Source of the DNA: Sipunculus nudus
Lineage: Eukaryota; Annelida; Sipuncula; Golfingiida; Sipunculidae
DNA: 64,000 bases
NCBI GenBank assembly: GCA_026874595.1
Contig: CM049309.1
Location: 13,504,576-13,568,575 of the forward strand
Direction: 5' to 3'
Below, in pieces: positions 1 to 12,000 of the stretch. The notes below the pieces were generated by a model. The model saw only the letters and a list, made by a program, of their open reading frames with translations, did not search any database and was not told the origin of the DNA. The translations under genes were made by a program, and so were the position numbers. Within the stretch, counting starts at the first letter, position 1, and every line of letters starts with the position of its first letter.

Positions 1-1299
1 AAAGAAATGGATTATTTATCATTTTTATTTTTCAGTCATCAATTATGATTTTACAAATTTAACCTAGTCCTACCACTATTAACCACCCTGGCCGAGTCTA
101 TGCTTATGCCCACCTCATGTCTATGTAGCTAAAACAGACTGCAATATGCCAATAAGGAAGTATGACTACTGTCCCCTGGGATGATGTGTAGTTGTAATTA
201 ATGTGAATGATAAGCTCAGGTCATAGTGATTAACATGAGGCAATATAAATCCTGACAGATGGGTGAGGAGTCTTCTATCCAAGCCGGGGCAGATGTGGTA
301 TGCCCAGGGGGCGTGATGAAACTGGTATCGATTCTAAACAGTTCTTGGGCCTCTCCCTGGTAACATAGCAAGCAGCAGGTAGCAGATCGTAACTGCAGAT
401 CGTAACTGATGACATCAAAGGTGCATCATGGGAGGTTGATTTTAAATCGTTAAGGAGGCTTACACGGAGCAAATATGTGGTTTAGAAATAAATGATAAAT
501 GGCTCTTAACCCGTAAATCAGCAGTTTCTCAGTAATATAACCCATTACTCTGCTTTATTTTATCTTTGAGACAGTCTCTAGGTATGTATAGGTTCAGTTC
601 AAGTCAGAAATCAAATTATCAATGCTTCAGTGGAAATTCAGATTTTAAATGCAATAACAAGCAAACCAGTGCACTGGTGTAATTTATTGGAGCCCTTTTG
701 TTGACTCAGCAGTTTCGATTACTTTATATCTTTAGTAACACTTGTGCTGTGCAAAATATAAAGTACTCATTGGCAGGGCCTACTGAACCATTGAATACAG
801 TAATAAAAAAAAAGTTGTGGCAGGTTTCTGTTGCCAGAATATTCTTCTGACATGGGAAGTTTGAGTGACATCATTTGATTGGAGTATAACATTAAGGTAG
901 TCATTGCAGCCTTGTCTTTTCCAGCCAATCATTTTAACTGATTTTATTTATGAATTTAGATATGTCATTTTGGAATTGTTAATGCCTTCATGAGGGACAA
1001 TATCACACCTTTCAGTTTTCATTTGAATATTCAGTTTGGTGAAAGCTGACAATATCACTTTTTCTGAGAATTTTTTTAATGTAATGAATGAAAATCAAAT
1101 GCAACTTTGCTTTTACTTTGCTGTTCATGGAATATTCATATTCATGAACCAGAATATATCTACAAATTAGCTGGAATGGGATGTGAATTAATATTTTGAG
1201 TTTCCTATGATGAAAGTAAATATTTTGTTTTTCCCAGTTATGTTTGACATCAAATATTTACAAGACTTTCCCTGAATCGTGATTAAGTTCAAGTTAATA
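1..1299. other. No supported gene
   Basis: AT-rich unique sequence. The small frame at 275-472 (minus) has no recognisable product. It is probably an intron of the kinase gene or sequence upstream of it. Confidence 0.5.
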
Positions 1300-1457
1300 T
1301 TGTTATGGGGTGACATAAAAGTGGACCGCACTGTCTCGCTAGTGAAGCTTGCTTTGCTAGCGAAGCGGTTGGTACGCTGGACTTGTACGTCACCGACCTG
1401 GGTTCGACTCCCAGATTGGCCCAGGATTTTCCCCTCATTTATTTGTCTTCATAACAA
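1300..1457 (+). mobile_element. tRNA-like short element with inverted ends, copy 1
   Basis: Ends are TGTTATG (1301-1307) and CATAACA (1450-1456), an inverted pair. Inside lies a tRNA-like head: GCGAAGCGGTTGGTACGC resembles an A box, and GGGTTCGACTCCC near 1400 is a near-perfect B box. A second copy follows about 270 bp downstream in the same orientation. It may be a tRNA-derived SINE or a small inverted-repeat element carrying a tRNA-like body. There is no intact cloverleaf that I would call a functional tRNA. Confidence 0.7.
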
Positions 1458-1574
1458 AATGGGGGCTCGTCTAACTTGATGGTTTAATTTGTGGCCCAGG
1501 GAATAAGCTAACCAAAGTGTGACTCCTGGGTTAATTAGTCTTGTTCTGATAGCAGAACTCTTGTAAGAGGGGAT

Positions 1575-1732
1575 GTGTTACGGGGTGACATAAAAGCGGA
1601 CCGCCCTGTCTCGCTAGTGAAGCTTGCTTTGCTAGTGAAGCGGTTAGGACGCCGGACTTGTGCGCCATCGACCTGGGTTGGACTCCTGGATCGGCCCAGG
1701 ATTTTTCCCCTCAACAAATTGTCTTCGTAACA
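1575..1732 (+). mobile_element. tRNA-like short element with inverted ends, copy 2
   Basis: Strongly similar to the copy at 1300: the same GGGGTGACATAAAAG start, the same GCTAGTGAAGCTTGCTTTGC internal block and the same GGCCCAGGATTTT tail. Its ends are TGTTACG (1575-1581) and CGTAACA (1726-1732). The B box is degraded (GGTTGGACTCC). The end pair differs from copy 1 at one position on both sides, so the inverted pairing is kept. Confidence 0.7.
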
Positions 1733-3069
1733 ATATTTGTAATATAGTAAATATTTTTCAAACAGACCACTCTCAGAATTGAGAAATGCAATCATGTATG
1801 TTATAGCATTGCTTTTATTATAGCTGTTCATGACAAGTGGTCCTGGGCTTGGCCGGGACCCAAACAGCAATCTTCGTTAAAAGGTTGTCATGTCACTACA
1901 CAGGGATAAGTGGCCAAAACAAAATTATTTTATGTACTTTACTGCATATATCTACCTTAGTAAGTTTAAAAGCCAGGTGCAAACCTGTGTACAAATATAT
2001 CATTATAAGCAAGTCAAGAGTTCATATAAAGATATTTCAATCAATCATTCTAAATATCTTATATCTAATTAGGTCAGGTTTTAGATGCAGCACCTCAGCA
2101 TTACTGCATGTGCTTCCGATGCCTCCCGGTGACCTAATGTGCACTTGGGGAGTAAAGATTTTATTTCTTGCTGATCGTAATGGTTGTAAGCCATTACACT
2201 TGCCCTCCGGTTAAGCCGAGGTTATAAATCGCTGCATTAGATTATTTCACATCTGGCGTATGCCTGACAAATAAAAATGTAAGGGTTTCCCAGTCTCTCG
2301 TGTGTTAGGATCATGTTTTTTATAACCCAGACCTCGGGAGTCACAGTGTGATATTTAACAAGTCACAGGTGATACTATAAAAGTGCTGGGAATGACCCAG
2401 TCTCATTTTCCTGATCAGTATGTCAATAATGTCTGGCAGAAAAATCACCCATTGATTTCACATTTACTAATAAATTTAGTCTTTACCAGCAGGATACTAA
2501 AATAAAAAAAAATTGTGTCATACACTTTTAGTATTTGCACTTTATACCAGTATTTAAGTATGTTACTTTTTTAGATGACTTTTCACACTTTCAATTTTTT
2601 TTTTGCCTGATTGAATAATTTTTTACACTTTTTGTCATATGACTCATTTTAAAGGTGATTAATTTAGACTGTTTTAATTTACATAGAAACTGGGTCAGAT
2701 GGAGGGATATGTGTTGTCAATGATTTTACAGAAGTTACGTGCATTCTGTTTCGTGAAGTTTTTCTTGTGTTTGAAAATGACCAATAAGAACATTTTGGAA
2801 ATACAGAAAACTGTGGACTCACTGTCTTTAGCTATTCGTATCACTGTGTACAATTATTACTTCATATATCACTTCAGTTCATATCATGGATATAATTCTG
2901 GAAAATCTTTTACAAGCATCACATACAATAACATTTGATTAAAAGTTGTCCTTTTTGAAAGTGATATTATTATCTTTCCAAATGTTTTCAGAATCTATTC
3001 TTTTATGAGGTGTTATACTTTTTCCTCCGAACATTCAAAGCAGAAGCTCTGCAGATCACTGGTGAAATT
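1733..3069. other. No supported gene
   Basis: AT-rich with poly-T tracts near 2590-2640. Short frames only. No kinase N-lobe motif (GxGxxG, VAIK, HRD) was found on the plus strand. Confidence 0.5.
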
Positions 3070-3445
3070 ACAGTTGAACCTCTCCTTATGGGCACCTCCA
3101 TAAAAGGAGAATTCTATATATAGTGGACAGTCAGGGGCAGATCTAGGATTAAGGGAAAAAAAAAGGGGGGGGGGGTCCAACCCAGGACTAATGAAAAACC
3201 TAAATAAAAGGTCCCCAGGTCCGGAAAAGGGGGGTCCAGGCCATAAAATAGAGCGACGCTCTTAAAAAAAGGTTTGCTTGTAATGAAATAGTGGGGTACA
3301 GCTGATGACAGTGTATGATAATTCTGTTTTACTCCTTAATTTTAAATGTTGCATTCCTGGCCTAATATTGTGGTCATCTCTATAATGTGGGCATAATGTG
3401 GGCTCAGTCCCAAAGGTGCCTGGCACATTAAAGAGGTTTCACTAT
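3070..3445. mobile_element. TIR element (CAGTTGAACCTCT family) with nested insert
   Basis: Left end TACAGTTGAACCTCT (3070-3084) and right end AGAGGTTTCACTATA form a terminal inverted repeat. Short length and lack of coding sequence suggest a non-autonomous Tc1/mariner-like element. A poly-G element starting CAGGGGCAGATCTAGG at about 3130 interrupts the middle, which suggests that it inserted later. Confidence 0.65.
3130..3270 (+). mobile_element. Poly-G repeat element (GGGGCAGATCTAG family), copy 1
   Basis: Begins CAGGGGCAGATCTAGGATT, followed by an A run and an 11-base G run, then GGTCCAACCCAGGACTAATG. The same order occurs inverted at 41330-41498. No protein is encoded. The right boundary is approximate. 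Confidence 0.55.
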
Positions 3446-5894
3446 AAATGAGAACTTGCTCTGACCTCGAACTTTGCTCCATTTTGTATATATTTCAATA
3501 TTATCAGATTGATTTCTTTTAAAAATCACTTGTTCCTTTCACATTAACATGTGAAATTTATTAGGATGTTATGAAAAGCCTGATTGTTTGACCCAAGATC
3601 CAGCTGGTGGTATATCAATAATATAAATAGGTTAATGAAGGGAATTTGCATGTGATTGACATAGGAGAGCTGCGCAATATAGTAACATTATGATGTCACT
3701 TTACACAGTTTAAATTGATTATTTATCATTGAGAATGATTGATTTACAGGTAAAATAACCAGAGGAAAAGTCGCATGTAATTACCACATTTAAGTAGAGA
3801 TTTTGTGAATTTGTTTATTTATCATAGAAAATGGTTGATTTGCAGATAAAAAACAGTCCCAGGAAATATTACATGTAATTGCAACATTTTAGTGGAGGTG
3901 TAAAATACACAGGTCTGTCTTTTTATACATACATCAATACACAAACTTTGTTCATGAATGATAGGATACCTGTGTATACAAATTTCATGTTTTAATTATC
4001 CACTTTAGTGATACTTGAATGTTCACATTTTGTATCTTAAGGTAATTTTGTCACAGGTATGGTCTCTTATATAGTGTAAACCTACAAAAGCAATATCTTT
4101 GTAATGCAAGATGTTAGTTTTTCACTTCATCACAGTATCTTTGTTTTCAACAATGTTTGTTTGCTTGTATTCCTGAAATGGGGCAAATGTTTTACATATA
4201 GAGATGATCAGATTTTGTTCATGAAACAAAACAAAATATTGTAAGATAGATGTTTATTTATTTATTTATATTTATATCTATATTTATTTATATTTTACCT
4301 TTGGATTGCCTTTCTGAACCCCATAATATCTCTTCACAGTCACACTGGTATAGTGACTTTTAAAATACAGAACTTGGTCCTTCTAAAGGCTGGCCAGTCT
4401 ATAGTGGATAGTGAATATTGTAAGCACCCACTTGGATGACAGATAGTACTTGAATCCCATTACAATGAGACATAGTATGATTGTAAAATGCCTCTGCCAG
4501 GAGAGTATGTGTTCATTCTCATTTGTGTGACTGTTTGTTCACAACGTAACTCACCCAAATTCATGAACAGAACTTCATGAAATTTTCTTTGCAATTCGGG
4601 AATGGGCCAACGCACAGTCACTTATACATGAAGGAACCTGGGAATATGGGCTGAATAAGTGAATACAAACATGGTTTGGGAGCATCCCACAATATGGACC
4701 CTCCACAGGGTGGAGGCTTGCATTCCTTAGAATGCAGATTTTTACTTTCCTAAAGTCATGCTTTTTCATGGACCTGTTTGTTCAGCAATTACATGTTCAC
4801 TTGCAAGGTATTAAGTGTTTCTTCAGGATATGGGTCTTTCTTGAAATTAACCGCATTTACCATGTGCACTAGATGGGTAGTGCTCCCGAATTTCATTCAT
4901 GAAACAATTTCAACTCCTAAATCAGGGATTAAGTGCTGTCATTTCTGTAACAGAGATGGCGTGACATATACAGTAAAGATGAAACTGTAAAAACATTTAT
5001 GGATTTTTAAAATTGTTTCCTTATTGCTGCTATTTAATGAAATCAGATAAGGGAATTATGTGTGGTATCACAGTTAGTATAATAGTGTACTTCTTGATTT
5101 GGTACTGTCTGACCTAATTTCTTGTCAAATTAAAATGTACCTCCTTGCATAACTGGCATGATAAATCATCAGTTTCCATCATTAGTATAGTGTGCAGTTA
5201 ATGCTGTGTATTGAATGAGGATTTGACTGTTACAACATGACAATGGATTACCAGCATATATAATGATTAAACCTTATGGATTTGGAGTTTGTTATGCATG
5301 GGGATGGGATTAATCCAAAAATAATACTTGTTATTCAGGCATTAGGGATGGATGTCTGCAGCATGGATAAAATTTCCTCATCAGTGCAGTAACTAGGTTT
5401 AAATCTAAGACCGGGAGCTTCTGAGTCAATATTCCCAAACCCTCAGGCTCCGTCCACTAAGTTTTGTAAAGTTGTCACTATACATATGGTTACTTCTTCT
5501 TAAGAGCTTGCCAAAATAAATAATTCTATGATTTTTATCAACAAATAATATTTCTCAATCTGTTCGTACAAGTAATGACCATGGGGTTTGGCTGTCAGTT
5601 CCACTTGACAAGACAATAGTCACGATAACTCTGTTGTTATCAATTTTCGCTGGTAGGATTCTCTGTCTGCATTATTGACACCTCGCTGACTGTCACAAAA
5701 ATCTGCAGAAAACTTTTGATTTATATTGATGTAGAGTATGTACATTGACTTCAAGGCAGGAAAATAAAAAAAATAATAAGATTAAATAAAAAATGAGAAA
5801 AAAAGCAACTTAGATGACTCATACGTCTTCTTGTCCAAGCTTCCAGATATTTTTTCATTTTTTACATTCTTTCTGATAGTTCCAGATTTCACAA
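3446..5894. other. No supported gene
   Basis: AT-rich intron-like DNA with a TTTA-rich microsatellite at about 4250-4300. No recognisable exon. Confidence 0.5.
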
Positions 5895-6171
5895 TACAGT
5901 AGTACCTGTCTGAAAGACCAACTCTCCGATAAGACCATCTGTGTCTTAAGACCACCCTAAAGTGACCTGAATTCATTATCATTCCATCCTGCATTATTAA
6001 CAAATTTGTGTTATGAAACGACCCATGAGACTGGACAAAAGTGGTCTAAATCCACAGGTGGTCTTATTAGTCAGTTATAACCAACGTGGATGCTTTCAGT
6101 TCACCCAAGGGTGGTCTTAATAGACAGGTGGTCTCATAAGAGAGGTGGTCTTTCAGACAAGTTCCACTGTT
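5895..6171. mobile_element. TIR element of the CAGTGGAACCTGTCTG family
   Basis: The ends are ACAGTAGTACCTGTCTGAAA and its near inverse TTTCAGACAAGTTCCACTGT. The interior repeats GTGGTCTTA/AAGACCA motifs in both orientations, so the whole element can fold back. It is the same family as 43260-43349. Confidence 0.75.
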
Positions 6172-7316
6172 ACCCTAATAGTGGCACTGCCATGTTGATG
6201 CATCTGCTTATAGTTCCCCATGTCCATTGAGCTGTGTTTCCATGTGCGTGTATACCGTTATCATGTATAGTGTATAGGTGTGAAAAAAATTGCTGTTTCC
6301 TTGTGTGCATATATATATATATGAAGAGTGATTTTCAGACAAATGTACATAGACAGATGCACATGGAAAAACAGCTTTTATTATATACTTGCATTTTGAT
6401 TACAGAATTGTACATGGTATTTCTTCATTTGCAGCTCAACTGAGCACATATCTCAACTTAGAGAGTGATCTCATGCAATGATTACAGAGCCATTATAAAT
6501 ATAGAATCACTATTGTTATTGACACTTCTGGAGCACTTGGTGTAATTACCGTCGGGTGACATCATCCTTACAGAAGGTTATGATTTCATGCTTATTAGAG
6601 CTTGCTAGTAAATAACCCCAGCTGTTTTAATGAAATCTGTCTGTGTCACAAGCTGTTGTACTTTGTCATTAGAAATAATCGGTAACATACGACTGACCTA
6701 TGACTAACTATATCTGTGACAGAATATAACATTTTCTGTTGAAGGGGCTGCCCAGTTAATTTTATGTATTTGTCATGATTGAAAACTGTCCTGTTTTCAG
6801 CAATAACTGACGTCACTTACAAATCATGTTGATTTATTCACTGATGTAATCACAATTTTTTCTTGCATTTTATTGTTGTAGCTCAAGGATTTTGGAATTG
6901 CTATATGTTATTATGTCAGTTGATTTTTTTTTATACTGTTTATCAGTGAAAGCCTGTGGAGCAGATACTGTACAGACTACTGGATTTTTAATATACCTTG
7001 AACATTTGGATAAAGTGTAGATGAGCTATGTCTGATTAAATAAATAATCATACCATCATATTTTTTCTACATGTCCTAGGTATTTAACTTTTCAATGCCT
7101 TTCACTGTGTATGGAACAATATCTCATTAAAATAAGAACTACAAAAATATCATGTGATGATCATAATATTTATAATATTAACTAAACATAGACATTTAAA
7201 GCTCATACAGCTTTCATGCCAAACTTGTAGTATTGGATGTTTGTCATCCATATCTGCCTAATTGCTGGGTGGGCCATCTTTAGCAAGCAGAAATTGCAAC
7301 TGTTGCACCTTTTTTT
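6172..7316. other. No supported gene
   Basis: AT-rich sequence with a short (AT)n run at 6305-6321. The exon preceding DFG is not recognisable here. Confidence 0.5.
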
Positions 7317-7894
7317 GCTCACCACATATTTATCTTTGACAGATTTTGGCTCACTTTGTGTTTCTCTCTTCGACAGAATTTGGCTCACTGTGTGTTTCTC
7401 TCTTTGACAGATTTTAGCTCACCATATATTTCTCTCTTTGACAGCTTTTGGCTCACCATGTGTTTCTCTCTTTGACAGATTTTGACTCACTGTGTGTTTC
7501 TCTCTTTGGCAGATTTTGGCTCACCATGTGTTTCTCTCTTTGACAGATTTTGGCTCACAATGTGTTTCTGTCTTTGACAGATTTTGGCTCACCATGTGTT
7601 TCTGTCTTTGACAGATTTTGGCTCACCATGTGTTTCTGTTTTTGACAGATTTTGGCTCACCATGTGTTTCTCTCTTTGACAGATTTTGGCTCACCATGTG
7701 TTTCTCTCTTTGACAGATTTTGGCTCACCATGTATTTCTCTCTTTGACAGATTTTGGCTCACTATGTGTTTATCTCTTTGACAGATTTTGGCTCACTGTG
7801 TGTTTCTCTCTTTGACAGATTTTGGCTCACCATGTGTTTCTGTCTTTGACAGATTTTGTCTCACCATGTGTTTCTCTCTTTGACAGATTTTGGC
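7317..7894 (+). repeat. 34-bp tandem array of the exon A splice acceptor (17 copies)
   Basis: The unit is approximately TTTGACAGATTTTGGC followed by TCACCATGTGTTTCTCTC. The AG dinucleotides end at 7342, 7376, 7410, 7444, 7478, 7512, 7546, 7580, 7614, 7648, 7682, 7716, 7750, 7784, 7818, 7852 and 7886, so spacing is exactly 34 bp in all 16 intervals. Every copy has a pyrimidine tract and AG, and almost every copy is followed by ATTTTGG, the first bases of exon A. The last copy is the genuine acceptor. Units differ by a few substitutions but have no indels. Exon and unit diverge at the ninth coding base (exon ..GGCCTTAG, unit ..GGCTCACC). Confidence 0.95.
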
Positions 7895-8016
7895 CTTAGT
7901 AACGTGTACAGTAAGGATCAAGCCCTGAAGACTCACTGTGGATCCCCAGAGTATGCTGCACCAGAACTCTTCCAGAGCGGACGAACATACGGCCCAGAAA
8001 TAGATGTTTGGAGCCT
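7887..8016 (+). CDS. Kinase exon A: DFG motif, activation loop, APE, DVWS (partial gene)
   Basis: Internal exon of a Ser/Thr kinase. The first codon (D) is split, with its G in an upstream exon that I could not find. The exon encodes DFGLSN, then LKTHCGSPEYAAPELF, then YGPEIDVWSL, about 44 residues. These are kinase subdomains VII (Mg-binding DFG), VIII (APE) and IX (DVWS). The Thr at residue 16 lies in T-x-C-G-S-P, the activation-loop site phosphorylated by LKB1 in AMPK-related kinases. The acceptor is tttctctctttgacag and the donor is CCT|gtaagt. The last codon (Leu) is split and is completed by 43378. AMPK-related kinases such as HUNK, SNRK and NIM1 share this layout. HUNK-like is my best guess because of the later exons. 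The upstream side is a tandem array of copies of this same splice site. Confidence 0.93.
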
Positions 8017-9095
8017 GTAAGTTCAGTATTCTACTATTTGTAAATATATTCTTAAATAAATGCATTTAATTTTACATTTTCATATTAGCTCAGCCGACTT
8101 TCAGTCATGCAAAGCTGTTTGAATAATTGTTTTTTCTCTTTCTGGTAGTCTTTTTGTAAGGCACCATTGCATAACTAAAGACTGCTAATTTGAAATCCAG
8201 ATAGATATAAGCAAGTTCTGAATCTCTGGAAAACCAGAATTAGAAATTCATGTCACTTTGACCTACCTTTTCAGAGCTGGCAAGCAAGGGCATTAATGTT
8301 AGCTCTTTAAAAGTGAGACTTGAAGCTACTGGTTGTAAATACATATTTCACAGATTTATTAAAAAAAATGAATGGAGTGAGACCAGATCTTTTGAACTGC
8401 TGCTCGTGCAGTTTGAGTATTTCTCAGAATATAAAAATAGTTCTGAGAAAAATACAGAGCATATGAACATACAGAGACTTTAACCAAGGACCTTGCATTT
8501 TAGTTGGACAAGGTAGGCATAACTTGAGTTATTAACATTGCAGAAGTGAAAAATTTCTCAAACGACAAATTTTTGTAAAGATGGCAGAAGTGGAAGTTAG
8601 AAGTGACAGGTTAAAATCTTTAGTGTTAGAGGGGAAAATGCTCCAAGGGATTACTAAATGTCATGTTGGTCCACTCCGAGCCTTATGAGGAAGCGGTTGG
8701 TGATAGGTTTATCCAGGACCAGCAGTGGAGTAGGAGAAAACAAGTTAATTATAACTTCACTTCACCTTCAAACGGAATTAATTAGTGGTAATTGGACACT
8801 GGGTTGGATTACAGCACCAAACGAGCTTCAACCATCCCCACTGTGGTTTACTGTAGACTGGTACCATGGGCTAAATAATGATAGATATGCACTGCTAATG
8901 TAGTTGATGCTTCAGTAATTCTGTAATCAGGATTCTAGTGGCATTGGTTTATTTTAAATTCATTGGTTAAATGATTTAATTAAATGACTCTATCTTAACC
9001 AAAAAAGACCCATCCTGGTGACAAACAATCAGATTTTGTATGTTAATGAATTTTGCGTAATTGAGATTAACATCAGCAGTTGTTATTAGCTTTTT
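8017..9095. other. Start of intron A, no gene
   Basis: Begins with the gtaagt donor. A stray AGCTCAGCCGAC word at 8087 resembles the start of the composite elements but nothing follows it. Otherwise unique AT-rich DNA. Confidence 0.6.
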
Positions 9096-12000
9096 AGCTC
9101 AGCTGACTGAAAGTCATCTGAGCTATAGCGATCACTCTTTGTCCGTCGTCCGTCTGTCTGTCTGTCCGTCTGTCTGTCCGTCCGTCTGTCCGTCTGTCTG
9201 TCCGTTAACCAGGCACAAATCGTAACGGCTAGAACTGGAATCTTCTTACTTGACATCCTGGGAGGTCCATGAAAAATCTCCTTGGAAACCAGAAATTAGG
9301 TCTCTGTTACCCATATCCTTCGAGCTATGGGGCCCTAAAGTACCCCCCAGAAAAGTCCAAAATTTCATACAAAAACTTCAATATCTCATTAAATACTTGA
9401 CTGATGGTCATGATTTTTGTCATACATATTGATCATGAGATGTTCCATCACTTCCTACAGACTGGTGGCGCCACCTGTATCGTTCAATTTTTTACGAATT
9501 TTTTTCTCTATTTTTGAGACCTTTCAAAATGTTAACATCTGTTAACAAGGCACAAATCGTAAAGACTGGACCTAGAATCTTCATTCTTGACACACTGAGA
9601 GACCTATGAAAAGTCTCCATGGAAACCAGAAATTAGGTCTCTGTTACCCATATTCTTCGAGCTATGGAGCCCCAAAGTACCCCCAAGAAAAGTAAAAAAT
9701 TTCATACAAAAACTTCAATATCTCATTAACTACTTGACTGATGGTCATGATTTGTGGCATAACTATTGATCATGAGATGTGTCATCACTTCCTGCAGACT
9801 GATGGTGCCACCTTTATTGTTCGATTTTTTACGATTTTTTCCTCTATTTTTGAGACCTTTAAGGATGCTGTCATCTGTTAGCATGGCACAAATCGTAACG
9901 ACTGGACCTAGAATCTTCATTCTTGACACACTGAGAGGTCCATGAAAAATATCCTTGGAAACCAGAAATTAGGTCTCTGTTAACCATATCCTTGGAGCTA
10001 TGGGGCCCCAAAGTACCCCCCCCCCCCCCAGAAAAGTAAAAAATTTCATACAAAAACTTCAATATCTCATTAACTACTTGAATGATGGTCATGATTTGTG
10101 GCATAACTATTGATCATGAGATGTGTCATCTGTTTCTGCAGACTGGTGGCGCCACCTGTATCGTTCGATTTTTTACGATTTTTTCCTCTATTTTTGAGAC
10201 CTTTAAGGATGCTGTCATCTGTTAGCATGGCACAAATAGTAACGACTGGACCTAGAATCTTCATTCTCAACACACTAGAAGACCTATGAAAAGTCTCCAT
10301 GGAAACCAGAAATTAGGTCTCTGTTACCCATATCCTTCGAGCAATGGGGCCCCAAAGTACCCCCCCAGAGTAGTCAAAAATTTCATACAAAAACTTCAAT
10401 ATCTCAATAACTACATCACTGATGGTCATGATTTTTGGCATACATATTGATTATGAGATGTTCCATCAGTTCCTGCAGACTGGTGGCACCACCTATGTTA
10501 TCTATCAAGAGGGTACAAATTGCAACAACTGGACCTAGAAACTTCATTCTTGTCATGCAAGGAGGCCCATGAAGAGTGCCTGTGGAAACTTGAAATTAGG
10601 TCTCTGTTACCCATATCCTTCAAGCTATAGGACTCTGAAGTATCCCTCAGAATAATGGACAATTTGATACAAAAGCTGAAGTATCTGAACAACTAATACA
10701 TAGATCATCATGATTCTTTGCATGGATATTGACCATTAAGTGTTTCTAGCTCAGCTGACTGTAAGTCATCTGAAGTATCCCTCAGAATAATGGACAATTT
10801 TATACAAAAGCTCAAGTATCTAAACAACTATTGCAGTGATCACCATGATTCTTTGCATGGATATTGATCATGGAATGTGTCATCAGTTTCTGCAGTATGG
10901 TGGCGCCACCTGTATTTTTTTTATTTTTACGAATTTTTTTCTCTATTTTTGAGACCTCATAAGATGCGGTCATCTGTTATCATGGCACAAATCGTAACAA
11001 CTGGACCTAGAATCTTCTCTCTTGACATGCTGAGAGGCCCATGAAAAGTTTCCTTAAAAACTTGAAATTAGGTCTCTGTTACCCATAACCTCTGAGCTAT
11101 GGGGCTCCGAAGTACCCCCCAGAATAATGGAAAATGATACAAAAGCTCAAGTATCTGAACAATTATTATATTGATCAACATGATTCTTTGCATGGATATT
11201 GATCATGAAATGTTTCATCAGTTTCTGCATCCTGGTGGCGCCACCTGTATTTTTTCAATTTTTAGCTCAGCTGACTGAAAGTAATCTGAGCTGTAGGGAT
11301 CACCTTTTGTACGTCGTCCGTCCGGCCATCCAGGCGTCTGTCTGTTAACAGGGCACAAATCGTAACCGCTAGACCAGGAATCTTCTTACTTGAAATCCTG
11401 GGAGGTCTATGGAAATTCTCCTTGTAAACCTGAAATCAGGTCACTGTGACATATATTCTTCGAGCTATGGGGTTCTGAAGTACCCCCCAGAATAATGCAA
11501 AATTTAATACAAAAGCTCAATATCTGAACAACTAATGCATAAATCACCATGATTCTTTGCATGGATATTGATCATGGAGTGTTTCATCAATTTCTGGAGA
11601 TTGGTGGTGCCACCTATATTTTTTTTATTTTTTACGATTTTTTTTCTCTACTTTTGTGATCTTTAAACATTTGGTCATCTGTAAACAGGGCACAAATCAT
11701 AATGACTGGACCTAGAATCTTCTGTCCTCACCTCCAGGGAAGCCCATAAAAGGTCTACATGGAAACCCGAAATAAGGTCCCTGTTACCCATATTCTGTGA
11801 GCTATGGGGCTCTGAAGTACCCCCCAGAATAAAGATTTGGTCATTTATTAACAGGGCACAAATCATAATGACTGGACCTAGAATCTTCTGTCCTCACCTC
11901 CAGGGAGGCCCATAAAAGGTCTACATGGAAACCCGAAATAAGGTCCCTGTTACCCATATCCTTCATGCTCTGGGGCTCCGAAGTACTCCCCAGAATAAAG

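Noticed and set aside
1340-1420. Functional tRNA gene
   Set aside because: There is a good B box but no consistent acceptor and anticodon stems, and a second degraded copy nearby has the same flanks, so it is a repeat.
7317-7894. CRISPR-like regular direct repeats
   Set aside because: The repeats are head-to-tail with no unique spacers, and the unit is a eukaryotic splice acceptor.
7793-8065. Minus-strand 90-codon frame with repeated Ser/Lys/Thr/Glu motifs
   Set aside because: It is the antisense of the 34-bp acceptor array and exon A, so it is a shadow of the real exon and its repeat.
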